From positions 1-10,240 of the forward strand of contig CAKUJA010000075.1 in NCBI GenBank assembly GCA_934661135.1: a DNA stretch of 10,240 nt, read 5' to 3'. The first letter of the stretch is position 1, and each line of letters starts with the position of its first letter. Shown piece after piece: positions 1-7,500 of this stretch. The position numbers and the translations under genes were made by a program. The notes under the pieces are model-generated. The model was not told the DNA's origin and searched no databases. It saw only the letters and a program-made list of their open reading frames with translations. The stretch is from an uncultured Oscillospiraceae bacterium (GTDB taxonomy: Bacteria; Bacillota; Clostridia; Oscillospirales; Oscillospiraceae).

Positions 1-109
1 AAGATCGGAGGTTGCAACGATGTGTTGAAACTGCTCCCCGACCCTCATCCGTCTGCTTCGCAGACACCTTCCCCGGAGGGGAAGGCAATCCGCTGCGGCG
101 GTGGACGGG
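1..109. repeat. Hairpin-rich intergenic repeat, copy 1
   Basis: This element recurs at 297-405 at an offset of exactly 296 bp. Positions 45-109 are identical in both copies (65 of 65), while positions 1-44 match at about 35 of 44. Inside are three inverted repeats: GTCTGC-TTC-GCAGAC (51-65), CCTTCCCC-GGA-GGGGAAGG (67-85) and a weaker CCGC-TGCG-GCGG (90-101). The first 11 bases match the tail of the neighbouring 51-bp unit (143-153), so more 51-bp units may lie just left of the window. I see no protein signature. It resembles the REP-like intergenic elements common in gut Clostridia; that comparison is from memory. Confidence 0.85.
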
Positions 110-310
110 CGGACAGGGTCGTCCGCCCCTACGGGTGCGGTGGAAGATCGGAGGAACGGGCGGACAGAGTCGTCTGCCCCTACGGGCGCGGAGGAAACCG
201 GAAGAAGCGGGCGGACAGGGTCGTCCGCCCCTACGGGTGCGGAGGAAGATCGGAGGAACGGGCGGACAGAGTCGTCCGCCCCTACGGGTGCGGTGGAAGG
301 TCGGAGGTTG
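107..310. repeat. Four tandem 51-bp hairpin units
   Basis: Units begin at 107, 158, 209 and 260, a strict 51-bp period. Each starts with a perfect or near-perfect inverted repeat, GGGCGGAC-AGRGTC-GTCCGCCC, followed by CCTACGGG and a purine-rich tail. In unit 2 the right arm reads GTCTGCCC, which keeps the stem as RNA through a G-U pair. Loops alternate AGGGTC, AGAGTC, AGGGTC, AGAGTC. Units 1 and 3 differ at one base in 51, as if a 102-bp dimer had been duplicated. Unit 4 runs into the second flanking element. The period is a multiple of three, which keeps frames open by chance; no ribosome binding site or known domain supports coding. Confidence 0.9.
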
Positions 311-405
311 CAATGATGTACTGCTACTGCTTCCCGATCTTCATCCGTCTGCTTCGCAGACACCTTCCCCGGAGGGGAAGGCAATCCGCTGCGGCGGTGG
401 ACGGG
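297..405. repeat. Hairpin-rich intergenic repeat, copy 2
   Basis: This is the second copy of the element at 1-109. The 65 bases at 341-405 are identical to 45-109, including the 6-bp stem/3-base loop and 8-bp stem/3-base loop hairpins. The left 44 bases have diverged by about nine substitutions. Together with copy 1 it brackets the 51-bp array, giving an A-B-B-B-B-A arrangement. Similarity stops abruptly at 405, which marks the right boundary of the element. Confidence 0.85.
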
Positions 406-485
406 TGCAGTGCTGGAATCGCATGGAAGGCATCTCCGAAAGGCGCGAGCAGAGCGCAGAGACTTTTCGGGTGGTAGGGATGGAT

Positions 486-556
486 GGGACGGACAGTGGA
501 AAGCGCTTCTTTTTGTATGGAGGAAGATTGTAGAAGTGGGCAGACAGGGGCGCAAC
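486..556. repeat. Decayed 51-bp units
   Basis: Positions 519-552 align without gaps to the purine-rich tail plus hairpin start of the 51-bp unit: GGAGGAAGAT is identical, a diverged 9-base stretch follows, then GGGCAGACAGGGGCG stands for GGGCGGACAGGGTCG. A weaker match, GGGACGGACAG, lies at 486-496, about one period (52 bp) upstream. The hairpin arms no longer pair well. The remaining sequence between 406 and 600 shows no gene and no other structure I can support. Confidence 0.5.
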
Positions 557-620
557 CTTACAAAAGGATGGGAAAAAGTGCGGAGAAGGGGAGAATTCAT
601 GTATTCTTTACAAATGGTGC

Positions 621-649
621 TTTACTTTCAAGCACTAAAGTGTTAATAT
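621..649 (+). promoter_or_regulatory. Putative sigma-A promoter for the yerC operon
   Basis: TTTACT (621-626) and TAATAT (644-649) are separated by 17 bp, each matching four of six consensus bases. The stretch is clearly more AT-rich than its surroundings and lies about 30 bp before the first start codon. An overlapping alternative -10, TATATA, is at 647-652, and another -35-like TTTACA is at 607-612. No other gene start in the plus-strand operon has space for a promoter, so one is expected here; the exact hexamers are uncertain. Confidence 0.45.
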
Positions 650-680
650 ATAGGAACATCAATAAAAAGGAGAGTTCGCT

Positions 681-980
681 GTGAACAACCGCAACAAACA
701 TTCCGACCCCGAGAGTGAGCTGTACCGCGCAATCCTGGAGCTGCGCGATTTGGACGAATGCTACGATTTCTTTACCGACCTGTGCACGGTCTCGGAGCTG
801 AAGGCGATGGAGCAGCGCTTTGAAGTGGCCAAGCTGCTCAACGAGGGACTGATCTACAACGATATTCTGGAGAAAACAGGTGCCTCGAGCGCAACGATCA
901 GCCGGGTGAACCGCAGTCTGAACTACGGCACGGACGCGTACCGCACGATTTTTGACCGCATGACGGAGGAGAAACAGTGA
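681..980 (+). CDS. yerC: YerC/YecD family TrpR-like transcriptional regulator
   Basis: The 99-residue product matches the YerC/YecD (TrpR-related) family in length and pattern: an N-terminal helical segment ending in an acidic-aromatic stretch (DECYDFFTDLCT, about residues 25-36), the SELKAMEQRFEVAKLL helix (38-53), then a helix-turn-helix at about 58-80 containing YNDILEKTGASSATISRVNR. Related TrpR proteins bind operators as dimers, with tryptophan as corepressor in E. coli TrpR; the ligand and targets of the YerC branch are not known to me. It starts at GTG (681) with AAGGAG at 667-672, 8 bp upstream. Its stop overlaps the next start by 4 bp (GTGA). As first gene of the operon it might regulate its own promoter; a small dyad lies there. 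Confidence 0.85.
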   Translation: MNNRNKHSDPESELYRAILELRDLDECYDFFTDLCTVSELKAMEQRFEVAKLLNEGLIYNDILEKTGASSATISRVNRSLNYGTDAYRTIFDRMTEEKQ

Positions 981-1726
981 GCGCATATGAGGCGCTTGCG
1001 CGCTCCTACGACGCGCTGACCTACGACATTCCGTATGAGAAAATTGTGCAGTTTTGGGAGACGCTGCTCAGGCGATACCGCATCCGGCCGGAATCAGTGC
1101 TGGATCTGGCCTGCGGCACCGGCTCCCTTGCTGTGCTTCTGGCAGAGCGCGGCTACCGCGTGACCGGCGCGGATCTTTCAGAGGAAATGCTGGCTGTGGC
1201 GGACGAAAAATGCTCACATCTGGGCGAAAACAGGCCGTTTTTGATCTGCCAGCCGATGCAGCGGCTCCGGCTGCCAGAGCAGGTGGACAGTGTGATTTGC
1301 TGCCTGGACAGCCTGAACTATGTGACGCGGCCGGCGGATGTGCAAAAGACGTTCCGGCGGGTCTATGAGACACTGGCGCCGGGTGGACTTTTCCTGTTTG
1401 ACATCAATACGCCCTATAAACTGCGCGGACTGGCCGGGCAGACGTTCCTCGACGAGACAGACGACATCTACTGTGTGTGGCGGACGGAATTTGACGAGAA
1501 GCGGCGGCTCTGTTACTACGGCATGGATCTGTTTCAGAAGGCCGGGGCGGTCTGGGAACGGTCGTTTGAGGAGCACATCGAGTATGCGTATACCCCGGAG
1601 GAGCTGACGGCGTGGCTCCGCGAGAGCGGCTTTGCGAGGGTCGACGTGTTCGGAGACCGGAAGTGCCGCGCGCCGAAGGAGGACGAGCTGCGGGTCTATC
1701 TCGCAGCGAGAAAGGAGACAACATGA
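977..1726 (+). CDS. Class I SAM-dependent methyltransferase
   Basis: A 249-residue cytosolic protein with a Rossmann-type methyltransferase fold. Motif I, VLDLACGTGS, is at residues 41-50 and would bind S-adenosylmethionine. GADLSEEML at 64-72 supplies the acidic ribose-binding position. DSVICCLDSLNY at 104-115 and the ETLAPGGLFLFDIN segment (131-144) are typical of the small-molecule methyltransferases in the Methyltransf_25 group. The N-terminus YEALARSYDALTYD is also characteristic of this group. I see no substrate-defining feature. It starts at GTG (977), overlapping the regulator's stop by 4 bp, with GGAGGAG at 965-971. Its stop overlaps the hslO start by 4 bp (ATGA), so translation is probably coupled along the operon. 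Confidence 0.9.
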   Translation: MSAYEALARSYDALTYDIPYEKIVQFWETLLRRYRIRPESVLDLACGTGSLAVLLAERGYRVTGADLSEEMLAVADEKCSHLGENRPFLICQPMQRLRLPEQVDSVICCLDSLNYVTRPADVQKTFRRVYETLAPGGLFLFDINTPYKLRGLAGQTFLDETDDIYCVWRTEFDEKRRLCYYGMDLFQKAGAVWERSFEEHIEYAYTPEELTAWLRESGFARVDVFGDRKCRAPKEDELRVYLAARKETT

Positions 1727-2625
1727 GAGACGAATTGGTACGCGCGATGACGAAGGACGGTTGGGTGAAGGCGGTGGCCGTCACCTCGACCGGGATTGTG
1801 GAGCGCGCGAGACAGATCCACAAGACGCTGCCGACGGCGACGGCGGCGCTCGGGCGGCTGCTCAGCGCGGCGTCGATGATGGGCAATATGCAGAAGATCG
1901 AGGATGGCTCGATCACCTTGCAGGTGAAGGGCGGCGGACCGCTCGGGACGCTGCTGGCCGTGTCGGACGCGGAGGGCAATGTCCGCGGCTGGGTGGAGAA
2001 TCCGCAGATCAGCCTGATGGAAAAGCACCGCGGAAAGCTCGATGTTGGCGCGGCGGTCGGTACGGACGGGACGCTGACGGTGATCCGCGACCTGCGGATG
2101 AAGGAGCCGTATGTCGGGAGCATCCAGCTTGTGACCGGCGAGATTGCCGAGGATATTACAGATTACTTCGCGCGCAGCGAGCAGACGCCGACGGCGTGCG
2201 CGCTGGGCGTGCTGGTGGACACCGACCAGTCGGTCAAGTGCGCGGGCGGCTATCTGATTCAACTGCTGCCCGGTGCGCCGGACGATGTGATCGACAGGAT
2301 TGAAGCGGGCATCCGCGCGGCCGGGAACGTCACGGAGATGATGGAGGACGGGTTGCCGGGGACGGCAATTCTGCACACGGTGCTCGGCGCGTTTGAACTC
2401 GAAATTCTGGAAAAGATGCCGGTGGAGTACCGCTGCTATTGCAGCCGTGACCGTGTGACGCGGACGCTCATCAGCCTGGGCGAGAAGGAATTGCAGGACA
2501 TTGTGGACGAAGGGGAGACAATTCACATCGACTGCCAGTTCTGCGACGAGATCTACGACTATACGCCGCAGCAGGTCGCGGAGCTGCTGGACGGACTGCG
2601 GCAGGGCGAACAAGAGGGCGAGTGA
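1723..2625 (+). CDS. hslO: Hsp33 redox-regulated chaperonin
   Basis: The 300-residue product is close to the usual length of about 290. It has the N-terminal Hsp33 core (DELVRAMTKDG, RARQIHKTLPTATAALGRLL, LQVKGGGPLG) and the C-terminal zinc/redox switch: a CYC motif (Cys238 and Cys240) and CQFC (Cys271 and Cys274), spaced as in the family. In Hsp33 these four cysteines hold zinc when reduced; oxidation forms disulfides and activates a cytosolic holdase that protects unfolding proteins. An in-frame ATG at 1612 lies inside the methyltransferase gene and is rejected: the ATG at 1723 has AAAGGAG at 1711-1717, overlaps the upstream stop by 4 bp, and gives the conserved N-terminus. Confidence 0.97.
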   Translation: MRDELVRAMTKDGWVKAVAVTSTGIVERARQIHKTLPTATAALGRLLSAASMMGNMQKIEDGSITLQVKGGGPLGTLLAVSDAEGNVRGWVENPQISLMEKHRGKLDVGAAVGTDGTLTVIRDLRMKEPYVGSIQLVTGEIAEDITDYFARSEQTPTACALGVLVDTDQSVKCAGGYLIQLLPGAPDDVIDRIEAGIRAAGNVTEMMEDGLPGTAILHTVLGAFELEILEKMPVEYRCYCSRDRVTRTLISLGEKELQDIVDEGETIHIDCQFCDEIYDYTPQQVAELLDGLRQGEQEGE

Positions 2626-3311
2626 TGCTGAAAACGCTGTTTGAGGAGTTTGAAAGTCTGCTTGTGCTGGACACGGAGACGACAGGCATCAACTGCCGGA
2701 CGGATGAGATCATCGAGTTGGCGGCTTTGAAGCTGACGTGCGAGGGCGATACGCTGCGGCACGAGGAAATGGATGAGTTTATCCATCTTTCGCCGGGTAG
2801 ACGGCTGCCGGTGGTGATTACGAACCTGACCGGCATTACGGAGCAGATGCTCCGCGAGGATGGCATTGAGAAGCAGCACGCCGCGGAGCGGTTTGCGCAG
2901 ATGCTCGGCGACAGGACGCTGGTGGTGGCGTACAACGCGCAGTTTGACCTCTGCTTTCTCTATTATTTTTTACATCAGTTTGGATTGGCGGGCGCGCTTC
3001 AGGGCGTGAAGATGCTCGATGCGATGACGGTTTACAAGGATCGGCGTCCCTATCCGCACAAGCTGGCCAATGCTGTGGAGGCCTATCAGCTCCAGACGCA
3101 GAACACACACCGCGCGATTGACGATGCGACGGCGACGTGGGAGTTGCTGGAGGCGATGGAGGGCGAGTGTGCGGATCTGATGCGGTACATCAATTTGTTT
3201 GGGTATAATCCGCGGTTTGGCGTGCCGAAGCCGGCCATCCGGTCGATCACGTATAAGCCGCAGGGATATGACCGCACGTGCAAGCTCTATGAGGAGCCGG
3301 CGCTGGTCTGA
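2625..3311 (+). CDS. DEDDh 3'-5' exonuclease (DNA polymerase III epsilon-like)
   Basis: A 228-residue protein of the RNase T/DnaQ exonuclease superfamily. ExoI is LDTETTG with Asp16 and Glu18. ExoII is VVAYNAQFDLCFL with Asp108. ExoIII is HRAIDDA with His162 and Asp167, giving a complete DEDDh two-metal site. It probably removes nucleotides from 3' ends of DNA or RNA. No BRCT, helicase or polymerase domain is attached; the roughly 60 residues after ExoIII are unassigned. Start choice: ATG at 2625 overlaps the hslO stop by one base (TGATG) and has GAGGG at 2614-2618 with 6-bp spacing; a GTG at 2622 would add one residue but sits too close. Clostridial genomes carry several such stand-alone proteins, so I give no gene name. 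Confidence 0.9.
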   Translation: MLKTLFEEFESLLVLDTETTGINCRTDEIIELAALKLTCEGDTLRHEEMDEFIHLSPGRRLPVVITNLTGITEQMLREDGIEKQHAAERFAQMLGDRTLVVAYNAQFDLCFLYYFLHQFGLAGALQGVKMLDAMTVYKDRRPYPHKLANAVEAYQLQTQNTHRAIDDATATWELLEAMEGECADLMRYINLFGYNPRFGVPKPAIRSITYKPQGYDRTCKLYEEPALV

Positions 3312-3326
3312 GAAGGAGGAAACGTG

Positions 3327-3857
3327 ATGAAGAAAACAACATGGATTGCGCGCACGGCGATCTGCCTGGCGCTGCTGATCTGCCTGCAATTTGCGACAAA
3401 AAGCCTTGGGCAGATTGTAACCGGCTCCTGCGTCAATCTGGTGCTGGCAATGGCGGCGCTGTTTGGCGGTGTATGGTCGGGCGTGGTCGTGGCGGCAGTT
3501 TCGCCGTTTTTTGCGTGGCTGCTCGGAATCGGCCCTGCATTTATTCAGCTTGTGCCGTGCGTGGCGCTCGGCAATGTGGTCTATGCGCTGCTGTTTGGGT
3601 TGGCGGTGCGTCCGCTGCTGCGGAAAAAGTGGCTCGGCGGACTGATTGCAATGGTGGCTGCGGCGGCCTGCAAGTTTTTGGCGCTGTATGTCGTGCTGGT
3701 GCGGCTGGTTGCGCCGAGCGTTGTGCCGGCGGCAAAGCTGACTACGGTGACGGCGGCGTTTACCTGGCCGCAGCTTGCGACGGCTTGCATCGGCGGCGTG
3801 ATTGCCTGCCTGATTGCCCCGGTTGTCAACAAGGCGCTGGACGCAAAGAAATCGTAA
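3327..3857 (+). CDS. ECF transporter S component-like membrane protein
   Basis: A 176-residue, very hydrophobic protein with about five or six membrane segments (roughly 8-24, 34-48, 52-70, 74-95, 103-130, 146-168). The segment with GQIVTGSCVNLVLAMAALFGGVWSG followed by SPFFAWLLGIGPAFIQLVPCVALGN resembles uncharacterised ECF-type substrate-binding (S) components of Firmicutes; this is recognition by pattern, not by a diagnostic motif. Such proteins bind a vitamin or similar solute and use a shared energising module (EcfA/A'/T), which is absent here. The substrate is unknown and no riboswitch precedes the gene. ATG 3327 is preferred over GTG 3324 because AAGGAGG (3313-3319) then lies 7 bp away. 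It is the last gene of the operon, ending 12 bp before the terminator. Confidence 0.7.
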   Translation: MKKTTWIARTAICLALLICLQFATKSLGQIVTGSCVNLVLAMAALFGGVWSGVVVAAVSPFFAWLLGIGPAFIQLVPCVALGNVVYALLFGLAVRPLLRKKWLGGLIAMVAAAACKFLALYVVLVRLVAPSVVPAAKLTTVTAAFTWPQLATACIGGVIACLIAPVVNKALDAKKS

Positions 3858-3869
3858 CAGAATATAGAA

Positions 3870-3905
3870 AAAACCCTCTCACCTCGACAGAAGTGAGAGG
3901 GTTTT
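3870..3905. terminator. Bidirectional intrinsic terminator
   Basis: A 13-bp perfect stem, AAAACCCTCTCAC (3870-3882) with GTGAGAGGGTTTT (3893-3905), encloses a 10-base loop. The plus transcript gets a T-rich end (TTTTGTT), and on the minus strand the A-run at 3868-3873 gives six Ts. It sits 12 bp after the S-component stop and one base from the stop of the convergent kinase-like gene, so it can end both operons. Confidence 0.93.
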
Positions 3906-3906
3906 G

Positions 3907-4509
3907 TTATAAGGTTTGGAACTTGGTGGCGATCAGCTCAACACATTCGTTGATCGGGTATTTTCCGGTGTCGAGACAGAGGTCGTGACAGTGCGCGGAC
4001 CCCCAGACCTGCCCGGTATAGGTCTCATAATACTTTTTGCGCTGCTTATCCATCTTTTTCACCAGTGCGGCGGCCTGATTGTGCGACAGGTGCTCCTGCT
4101 CCATTTTGCGCGCAATGCGCTGCTCCTCCGGTGCGGAGATAAACACGCGCAGCAGCCGCACCGGTTGCTCCCGCAGGACATAGTCGGCGCAGCGGCCGAC
4201 AAAGACGCATTCTTCGCGCCTGGCAAGCCGCTTGATCTCGTGGCTTTGCAGGGCAAAGAGCACCTCGGAGGTCGGCTTGCCGCGCAGGACGTGGTAGTTG
4301 CCCTCGTGAACCGTCTGGAACAGGAAGGGGTTTGTGGCTTTTTCGTCGGAGTCCTGCATGGCTTTTTCCGAAAGCTCACCGTAGTCGCAGGCCAGACGGA
4401 TGAGCTCGCGTTCGTAGACCTTCAGGCCGAGCTGGTTGCCAACCTTGACGGCGATCTCGTGTCCGCCGCTGCCGAATTGACGGCCGATGCAGATGATCCT
4501 ATTTCCCAT
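3907..4509 (-). CDS. Cytidylate kinase-like family protein
   Basis: A 200-residue P-loop protein of the cytidylate-kinase-like (Cytidylate_kin2) family. Residues 5-19 hold IICIGRQFGSGGHEI, the nucleotide-binding loop, with His where many members have Arg. VYEREL follows at 31-36 and CVFVGRCADYVL at 101-112, another family hallmark. ISAPEEQRIARKM (125-137) and KKMDKQRKKYYE (151-162) correspond to the lid and basic phosphate-binding region. True CMP kinase phosphorylates CMP/dCMP with ATP; members of this divergent family are widespread in Clostridia beside unrelated genes and their substrate is not established. It is the distal gene of the minus-strand operon, 22 bp after the surface-protein stop, with a GAAGGAA ribosome binding site at 4518-4524. 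Confidence 0.88.
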   Translation of the reverse strand: MGNRIICIGRQFGSGGHEIAVKVGNQLGLKVYERELIRLACDYGELSEKAMQDSDEKATNPFLFQTVHEGNYHVLRGKPTSEVLFALQSHEIKRLARREECVFVGRCADYVLREQPVRLLRVFISAPEEQRIARKMEQEHLSHNQAAALVKKMDKQRKKYYETYTGQVWGSAHCHDLCLDTGKYPINECVELIATKFQTL

Positions 4510-4531
4510 GATCTCGTTTCCTTCTCTCTTT

Positions 4532-7500
4532 TTAGTTCTTCAGTGCATGGAATACCGCTTCTGGGATCGTGAAGGTGCGGCTGGCCGGTGTGATGTCGGC
4601 GCGGATGGCGACCGGTGCGCTGGTCAGCAGGATGGTAACGCTGCCGGAGCAGCTCAGATGCAGCGAGACAAGGCTGTCCTCCGTGAGAACGGCGCGCAGC
4701 GTGCCGTCGGTGAAGGTGATCTGCTGCTGGCGGGTGTCGGGCGCAATGGTGTGCGCAATGGTCTCCATCGCATCGGCGTCCAGCGTGAGCGAGTAGGTGT
4801 ATTCGCTGCCGGAGACTGTGCAGGATGCATCGCCGCGCAGCAAAAGCTGATAGGCGAGGGCAGGGAGCTGCGCCGCATCAATCCAGTCGTTGCTGTCGGC
4901 GCTGAGCGTGTTGCCGCTGGCGTCGCAGAGCTTCCCGTCTGTAAAGTAGACGGCGAGACTGTCTTTTTGCAGGCAGCCAATGGTCTGTGCATCGCTGCGC
5001 TGCTGATCGTAACGGAGCGTGGTATGCAGCGAGACGGGGCCGCAGTCGGCATCCAGACCGAGGTCGGCGGAGAAGGTGTCCTGCCCGAGCGTGCTGCCGA
5101 ATACGCGGATCAGGCGGAACAGATCGTCCGTCAGGGTACGGTCTGCGGTGGGGGCACCGTTGGCGACCGCGCTGCGGACGGTTTCCGGCAGCGCCGGGAC
5201 GGAGACATCGCCATTCAGCGGTGTGAGCGTCAGGTCGAGCGATGCGCCGTCGGCGGTCTCCGCGTGGAAGCAGAGTGCGGAGAGCACGCCGTCCTGCGCG
5301 GTCAGGCTGAGCTGAACAGCGCGCGGCGCGGCCTCTTGCAGCGCCGGCGCAAGAAGCTTGGCCAGCGCGGCGGATTGGTCTTGGCCGGCCGTGGCGCGCC
5401 ACGTTGTCGCGCTGCCGCTGGTTTCGGCTTCGAGATCGACAAGCTGATAGACTTGCACAGCTTCGGTGAGCAGATCGTCGTAATTGAAAATCTCGCCGCC
5501 GATCGGATAGGAAGCGCCGTTTTCAAGGTAGATAGCGTTGTTTACGCAATAGAGGGTTACGCCGTCAGTCGTGAGCACCAGATAGGCCGGATCGGACTGC
5601 GTAGTGCGGAGCACGGTGAATTCCGTGTCGACACTGGCGCGCTCCAGCGAGACGGAGAGATCTGCCTGGAAGGAGATCGACGGCTGGTCGATGTAGTCCT
5701 TCAGCAGATGATAGGCTTTCAGGCTGCTGCGCGCGCCGGAGGACAGGAAGAATACAACAGCCGCGATTACAAGCACCGCCGCGAGAATCAGCGGAAGGAG
5801 CCAGCGATGCCGCTTCGGTCGGGCGGCCGTTCCGACCGCCTCAGCTTTTGGGCGTGGGTTCTCCGGTTGGGATGTAGGGGGATTCTGTGCGGATGCGGGA
5901 TTTGACTGTCGGGCACGGAGCTGCTCGAGCTCCGCTTCGACGCGGGCAAGGCGTTCCTCCGCAGAGAGCGCCCGTGCCAGAAGCGCGTCATTGCCGTTGC
6001 TGTCAGAGGGAGCGGCCTGCTCCGCGGGAGCGCCGACCGCAACCGCCGCCGGTGCATTTTCCGGGGCAGCAGGCTTGCGCTTGCGGACAGCCTTGCGGAT
6101 GAAGTGTACGGCGAGGAAGATCAGCACAGCCAGCAGCAGCGGCACGGCAACCCAGATCCACCAGACCGGCATGGTCGACACGGCGGCGATGCGCGCGGTG
6201 TCGGAGGGAATCTCAAAGGCGAGGTAGCTGCCGATCGTCTCATAGTCAACCGACTGCCAGACGCCGTCCTGCTCCACATAGATGCGCAGGCGGCTTGCTT
6301 TGCCCTCCGGCGGCAGATAGCGGACGCGGTAGGGCGCGTCGGCGTCCGAGTCGATAGCGACCGTCCACTGGTCAACAACCTCCCAGTTGGCCGACATGGG
6401 CGGGAGCTTGCCGGATTTCCAGCTTTCAAAGTAAGCGCTGATGCGGTTGCCCAGGCTGCCGGAGCGGACGTGGAAGGCAGCGGGGGTCTGTGCTTCGGCA
6501 GTCGCGGTGATGGAAGCCTGGTTGGTGTAGTCGCCCTCCGCCAGCAGGACGGGGCGGCCGTCCTCACGCGCGGCGTCGGAGGCCAGCGCGGTGGTAAAGG
6601 GGGTATAGACGGCGGTGACGGTGGCGTCAAAATGGAGATTTTCCAGATCGGTGCGATCCCACGCGGCGTAGCAGCCGTCCTTTGGCGGAATTTCGGGGAA
6701 GGAATCTTCACCAAACGAGGCGCCGTATTGGAAGCTCTGCGAGGAGACGACCACGTCGTCCGCGAGGAAGCAGAGCGTGAATGCGGTCATGCTGCGCGGG
6801 AGCTTATCCACGGCGGAGAGCGTCTCAAAATCGATCGGCTCAGCGCTGCCGGTGATACTCCGCTGGCCGAGACCGGCGAGCGTGTCGGAGACGAAGCGGT
6901 TTTCGGTGAAGGTGCCGTCGGCCGAGCCGGACACGGCACCGGAATATTGCTCGCAGTCGGTGATGTCGACGAGGGAATAGCAGCCGGAGACGCTGCTGCC
7001 GCCGCCGTCGATGGTCTCGGCGACGCCGGAGCCGACAATACCGCCGACATAGGTCTTGCCGGAGAGCGCACATTTGGCAAAGCTTGTGCGGATGGTCGCG
7101 CCGGTCAGACCGGCAATGCCGCCGACATAGCTGCCGGACTCGCTGGTGATTGTGCCGTAGCCCTCGCAGTTCGTAATCAGGCCGAGATCCATCCGGCCGG
7201 TGATGCCGCCGACATTGCTGCGCTTGCCGGTGACTGCGCCGGTGTTGACGCAGCGGAGCACAACGGCGCGGTAGGTATACTGGCGCTTGTAGCTGCCGGA
7301 GAGATCGGAGGAGACATCGTCCTCGGGGTCAAGCGAATACTCGAATGCCATCGAGCCGGCGATGCCGCCGGTGTTGATGTCGCCGTTGACGCTGGCGTCG
7401 TTGCGGCTGTCGGTGAGCTTACCGAGCGCAATGGCGTCGACATCAAGCTCGGAGGCGTCGGTGACGCGGTCGTCGGTCTGGAGATTGTCGTAGGCATCGA

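Noticed and set aside
107..310. Possible CRISPR array
   Set aside because: The units are contiguous 51-bp tandem copies with no unique spacers, and no cas gene is visible.
12..533. Open frames of up to 173 codons across the repeat region
   Set aside because: The 51-bp period is divisible by three, so several frames stay open through the array at once. There is no ribosome binding site, no recognisable domain, and the peptides are Arg/Gly/Pro-rich translations of hairpin DNA.
1612..1722. N-terminal extension of Hsp33 from an upstream ATG
   Set aside because: It would lie within the methyltransferase gene, add 37 unconserved Arg-rich residues, and ignore the well-placed AAAGGAG before 1723.
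1696..2613. A 305-codon minus-strand open frame opposite hslO
   Set aside because: Hsp33 on the plus strand is certain from its conserved core and four cysteines; the antisense product is Arg/His-rich with no recognisable features.
3311..3326. Riboswitch before the S-component gene
   Set aside because: Only 15 bp separate the two genes, just enough for a ribosome binding site, so there is no room for a structured leader.
4487..5905. A 472-codon plus-strand open frame
   Set aside because: It is antisense to the GLUG protein's C-terminal domain and crosses the start of the kinase-like gene; no ribosome binding site or family pattern supports it.
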